DNA from: Candidatus Omnitrophota bacterium
GTDB taxonomy: Bacteria; Omnitrophota; Gorgyraeia; Gygaellales; Profunditerraquicolaceae
Reading direction: 5' to 3'
DNA length: 15,972 nucleotides
Assembly: GCA_017995695.1 (NCBI GenBank)
Contig: JAGOIJ010000025.1
Location: 1 to 15,972, forward strand
Numbering within the stretch: position 1 is the first letter of the stretch; the number at the start of each line of letters is the position of its first letter. The notes under the pieces are model-generated. The model worked only from the letters and a program-made list of their open reading frames with translations. It was not told the DNA's origin and searched no databases. The position numbers were made by a program, and so were the translations under genes. Below, one piece after another: positions 14,286 through 15,972 of this stretch.

Positions 14286-15614
14286 TTACTTCTTTTTCTT
14301 AGCTAATTCCCGTTCTTTGGTTCTCTGCGCCTCGGCTGCCACCTGTTCAGGCGTGCTCTCGCCAAGGATGATCTTCTGAATCCCCTTATCCAACGCCTCG
14401 ATAACAGCAGGAAATTCAGAAACCCCCCACACGCTAGGGTGGGTCGCAAATTCCATACCTTTGGAAAAATTAGCCAATACTTCGGGAATCTTGCCAACTG
14501 CTTGCTTATTGGCTGTTAGATTATTAGTTAATTCAGACAACGTGGCTGCCTGCTGACGATCCGTAAGCCACTGCAAAAATCGTATTGCCGCTTCTTTGTT
14601 TCTTGAGCGGGCGTTAACCATAAATGAAGAACCTGCGCCTCCCCAGACAGCCATGGGGAATTTATCCGAGATCTGCGGGGGTAACATCACGCCATAATCA
14701 AGATTTTGGTTCATTCCTTTGTAAACATTCACGCACCAGGATCCATTAAAGGCAAAGACCGCCTTTTCATTAGCGAACAGCTGCTCCGCGGTTTTATTAA
14801 CCATCGTCACGATACCGCTTGCCAAGATTCCTGAATCCCGCATCTGCTTAAAGAGCGTAAACACGCTAACCCAATCGGGATCAGTGTAAGGGACCTCGCC
14901 GCGGATCGTCGCCAATACCTTATCCTTGCCCATGATATTAAAAGCAAAGTTATTGGCAAAACAATCAATCATCCACAATTCTCCCCACCCGGAAACAAAC
15001 CCTTGCACATTAAGCTCTTTTGCCTTCTTGCCGATTTCCAGCATTTCCGCAAAATTTTGCGGTGGGCGCATACCAATGCGCTTCAGCAGATTTTTATTGT
15101 AAACAACCTGGATGGTCATGATATCTATGGGAACACCGTACACCCCCGGCTGTATACCATACGTGTTGTCAACGGGAAATTCATTCACTGCCAGCGCCTT
15201 TTCAAAGAAGACGCTTTTCCACGCCGCATTGTTTTCCTGCATGGATGCGGTTAAATCCAAGATATGGCCAGCCTTGATAAAAGAAGCGAAATCGCGCTTC
15301 TCCCCTAACACGCCGAAAATGTCAGGGAGATTTTCTCCTTGCGCTGCGGCACGCACCTTTTGCGTATAGTTATCTGACGGGGCGTATAATTCAAAGGTAA
15401 CCTTAACGCCGGTCTGGGCCTCATACTGCTTAGCCAAGTCTTCAAACGCCTGCTTGCGGTCGGTCATCCAATGCCACACCGTAATCGCAGACTTTCCTGA
15501 AGCTGTCTGGTTATTGCCAGCGCAACCTGCCAGGCCGACGAACAAGATGCCAAATACTGCCAGTGTTCTAAGTATTGTGGTGAAACGAAAACGCAATAAT
15601 GTCGTGACGCGCAT
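14286..15614 (-). CDS. Sugar ABC transporter solute-binding lipoprotein (family 1)
   Basis: 442 residues. The lipoprotein signal ends in VGLAG|C with Cys31 as the lipid-attachment site, preceded by a basic n-region (RFRFTTILR) and h-region (LAVFGILFVGL). The mature protein opens ITVWHWMTDRKQAFEDLAKQYEAQTGVKVTFE, a typical start for CUT1 extracellular binding proteins. Other family features are LPDIFGVLGE, YGVPIDIMTIQVVYNKNLLKRIG, FAFNGSWCVNVYKG and AAIRFLQWLTDRQQ. It captures a sugar or oligosaccharide for the two permeases downstream. The ATG is supported by GGAGGT spaced 3-4 nt upstream and by a promoter close by. It is the first gene of the cluster, so it is likely the most highly expressed. 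Ligand cannot be inferred from sequence. The C-terminus is a run of lysines. Confidence 0.95.
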   Translation of the reverse strand: MRVTTLLRFRFTTILRTLAVFGILFVGLAGCAGNNQTASGKSAITVWHWMTDRKQAFEDLAKQYEAQTGVKVTFELYAPSDNYTQKVRAAAQGENLPDIFGVLGEKRDFASFIKAGHILDLTASMQENNAAWKSVFFEKALAVNEFPVDNTYGIQPGVYGVPIDIMTIQVVYNKNLLKRIGMRPPQNFAEMLEIGKKAKELNVQGFVSGWGELWMIDCFANNFAFNIMGKDKVLATIRGEVPYTDPDWVSVFTLFKQMRDSGILASGIVTMVNKTAEQLFANEKAVFAFNGSWCVNVYKGMNQNLDYGVMLPPQISDKFPMAVWGGAGSSFMVNARSRNKEAAIRFLQWLTDRQQAATLSELTNNLTANKQAVGKIPEVLANFSKGMEFATHPSVWGVSEFPAVIEALDKGIQKIILGESTPEQVAAEAQRTKERELAKKKK

Positions 15615-15642
15615 TGAACCTCCGTGGCTTAATAGTGCAATA

Positions 15643-15672
15643 AGTATATCATCCCAAGCCTAATTTTTTCAA
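15643..15672 (-). promoter_or_regulatory. Promoter of the transporter/glycosidase cluster
   Basis: On the minus strand: -35 TTGAAA (15672-15667), an 18-bp spacer and -10 TATACT (15648-15643), preceded by an extended TG (TGATATACT). Transcription would start about 20 nt before the GGAGGT Shine-Dalgarno of the solute-binding protein gene. Confidence 0.65.
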
Positions 15673-15736
15673 GGTCTACCCACCATCGTAGGAGGAGGGA
15701 GAATAGCTTTAAGAAGCCTTTTTGAGCAGAGCTATA

Positions 15737-15765
15737 ACTTTAACATAAGAAAAAAGAGCGGTCAA
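15737..15765 (-). promoter_or_regulatory. Weaker upstream promoter candidate
   Basis: On the minus strand: TTGACC (15765-15760), a 17-bp spacer and TAAAGT (15742-15737), the same architecture as the candidate ROK promoter (TTGACT-17-TAAAGT). It starts 15 bp past the PilZ-like stop. The -10 is poor, so this is tentative. Confidence 0.35.
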
Positions 15766-15779
15766 GAGCTTTTATGAGC

Positions 15780-15972
15780 TTACGCAAAGGTTATTTCATT
15801 GCCAATACCAAAGTCAAAACCAATCCTCCAAAGCCGCTCACTGATCTTGCTGCACCAGGCAACCCTGGCTAACCGATGCAATCGCTCCTTAAGGAAAAAA
15901 TTAGCCGGGATATCCATGGCTACAAAATCATTCGCTTTCAAAGGAAAATCCATCATCACGCCTGCGCCACGC
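15780..15972 (-). CDS. C-terminal part of a PilZ-like domain protein (start outside window)
   Basis: Hand translation gives 63 residues ending at TAA 15782-15780, running off the right edge. The residues MDIPANFFLKERLHRLARVAWC, then ISERLWRIGFDFG fit the last strands of a PilZ domain, where 'L.LP.....I...G+V.W......+..G+.F' is the usual pattern. PilZ domains bind cyclic di-GMP, but the binding motif RxxxR...[DN]xSxxG would lie upstream of the window, so binding cannot be judged. Same strand as the transporter cluster and 165 bp before it. The intervening promoter candidates suggest separate transcription. Confidence 0.65.
   Translation of the reverse strand, partial: RGAGVMMDFPLKANDFVAMDIPANFFLKERLHRLARVAWCSKISERLWRIGFDFGIGNEITFA

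Noticed and set aside
15675..15690. CTAC...GTAG inverted pair upstream of the solute-binding protein gene as a LacI or ROK operator
   Set aside because: The arms are only 4 bp with an 8-bp asymmetric centre and match neither LacI-type CG-centred operators nor the GTTAC array.

Overview
This window most likely comes from a Gram-negative-type bacterium of moderate GC. Secretion signals, a lipobox lipoprotein and a PilZ-type protein support that. The mixture of genes fits an uncultured lineage such as Omnitrophota, but that placement is inference and rests on no marker gene. Every gene I can support lies on the minus strand, so transcription runs from high to low coordinates.

Layout in transcription order. 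At 15972-15780 is the C-terminal end of a PilZ-like protein. Next comes a tightly packed sugar-uptake and glycan-processing cluster: a lipoprotein solute-binding protein (15614-14286), a MalF-like permease (14260-13373), a MalG-like permease (13373-12525), a secreted TPR plus glycoside hydrolase (12528-10075), a secreted protein with two tandem beta-sandwich (CBM-like) domains (9932-8724), a membrane-anchored glycoside hydrolase (8743-7397) and a secreted TPR protein (7400-5757). Most junctions are short overlaps or small gaps. No ABC ATPase is present, so a shared MsmK/MalK-type ATPase elsewhere would have to energise the importer.

A second unit follows: a ROK-family regulator (5504-4266), a membrane-anchored coiled-coil protein (4202-3024) and a LacI-family regulator (3013-1985). 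Two sugar-type regulators beside a transporter and glycosidase cluster suggest local control, but no shared operator is visible. The last gene is class II (B12-dependent) ribonucleotide reductase nrdJ (1827-1, C-terminus outside the window). It has a near-consensus promoter and two NrdR-box-like palindromes exactly 32 bp apart.

The most unusual structures are: a ~137-bp near-symmetric palindromic element in frame within the signal peptide of the large glycosidase; a helically phased GTTAC/GTAAC array with a 31-bp palindrome in the leader of the ROK gene; a 47-bp two-tier perfect hairpin inside the start of the anchored glycosidase gene; and paired EF-hand-like loops in a glycosidase barrel. 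Together the cluster looks like a dedicated envelope system for recognising, cutting and importing an unidentified glycan. No gap between genes exceeds 300 bases, and I saw no tRNA, rRNA, CRISPR array or transposase.
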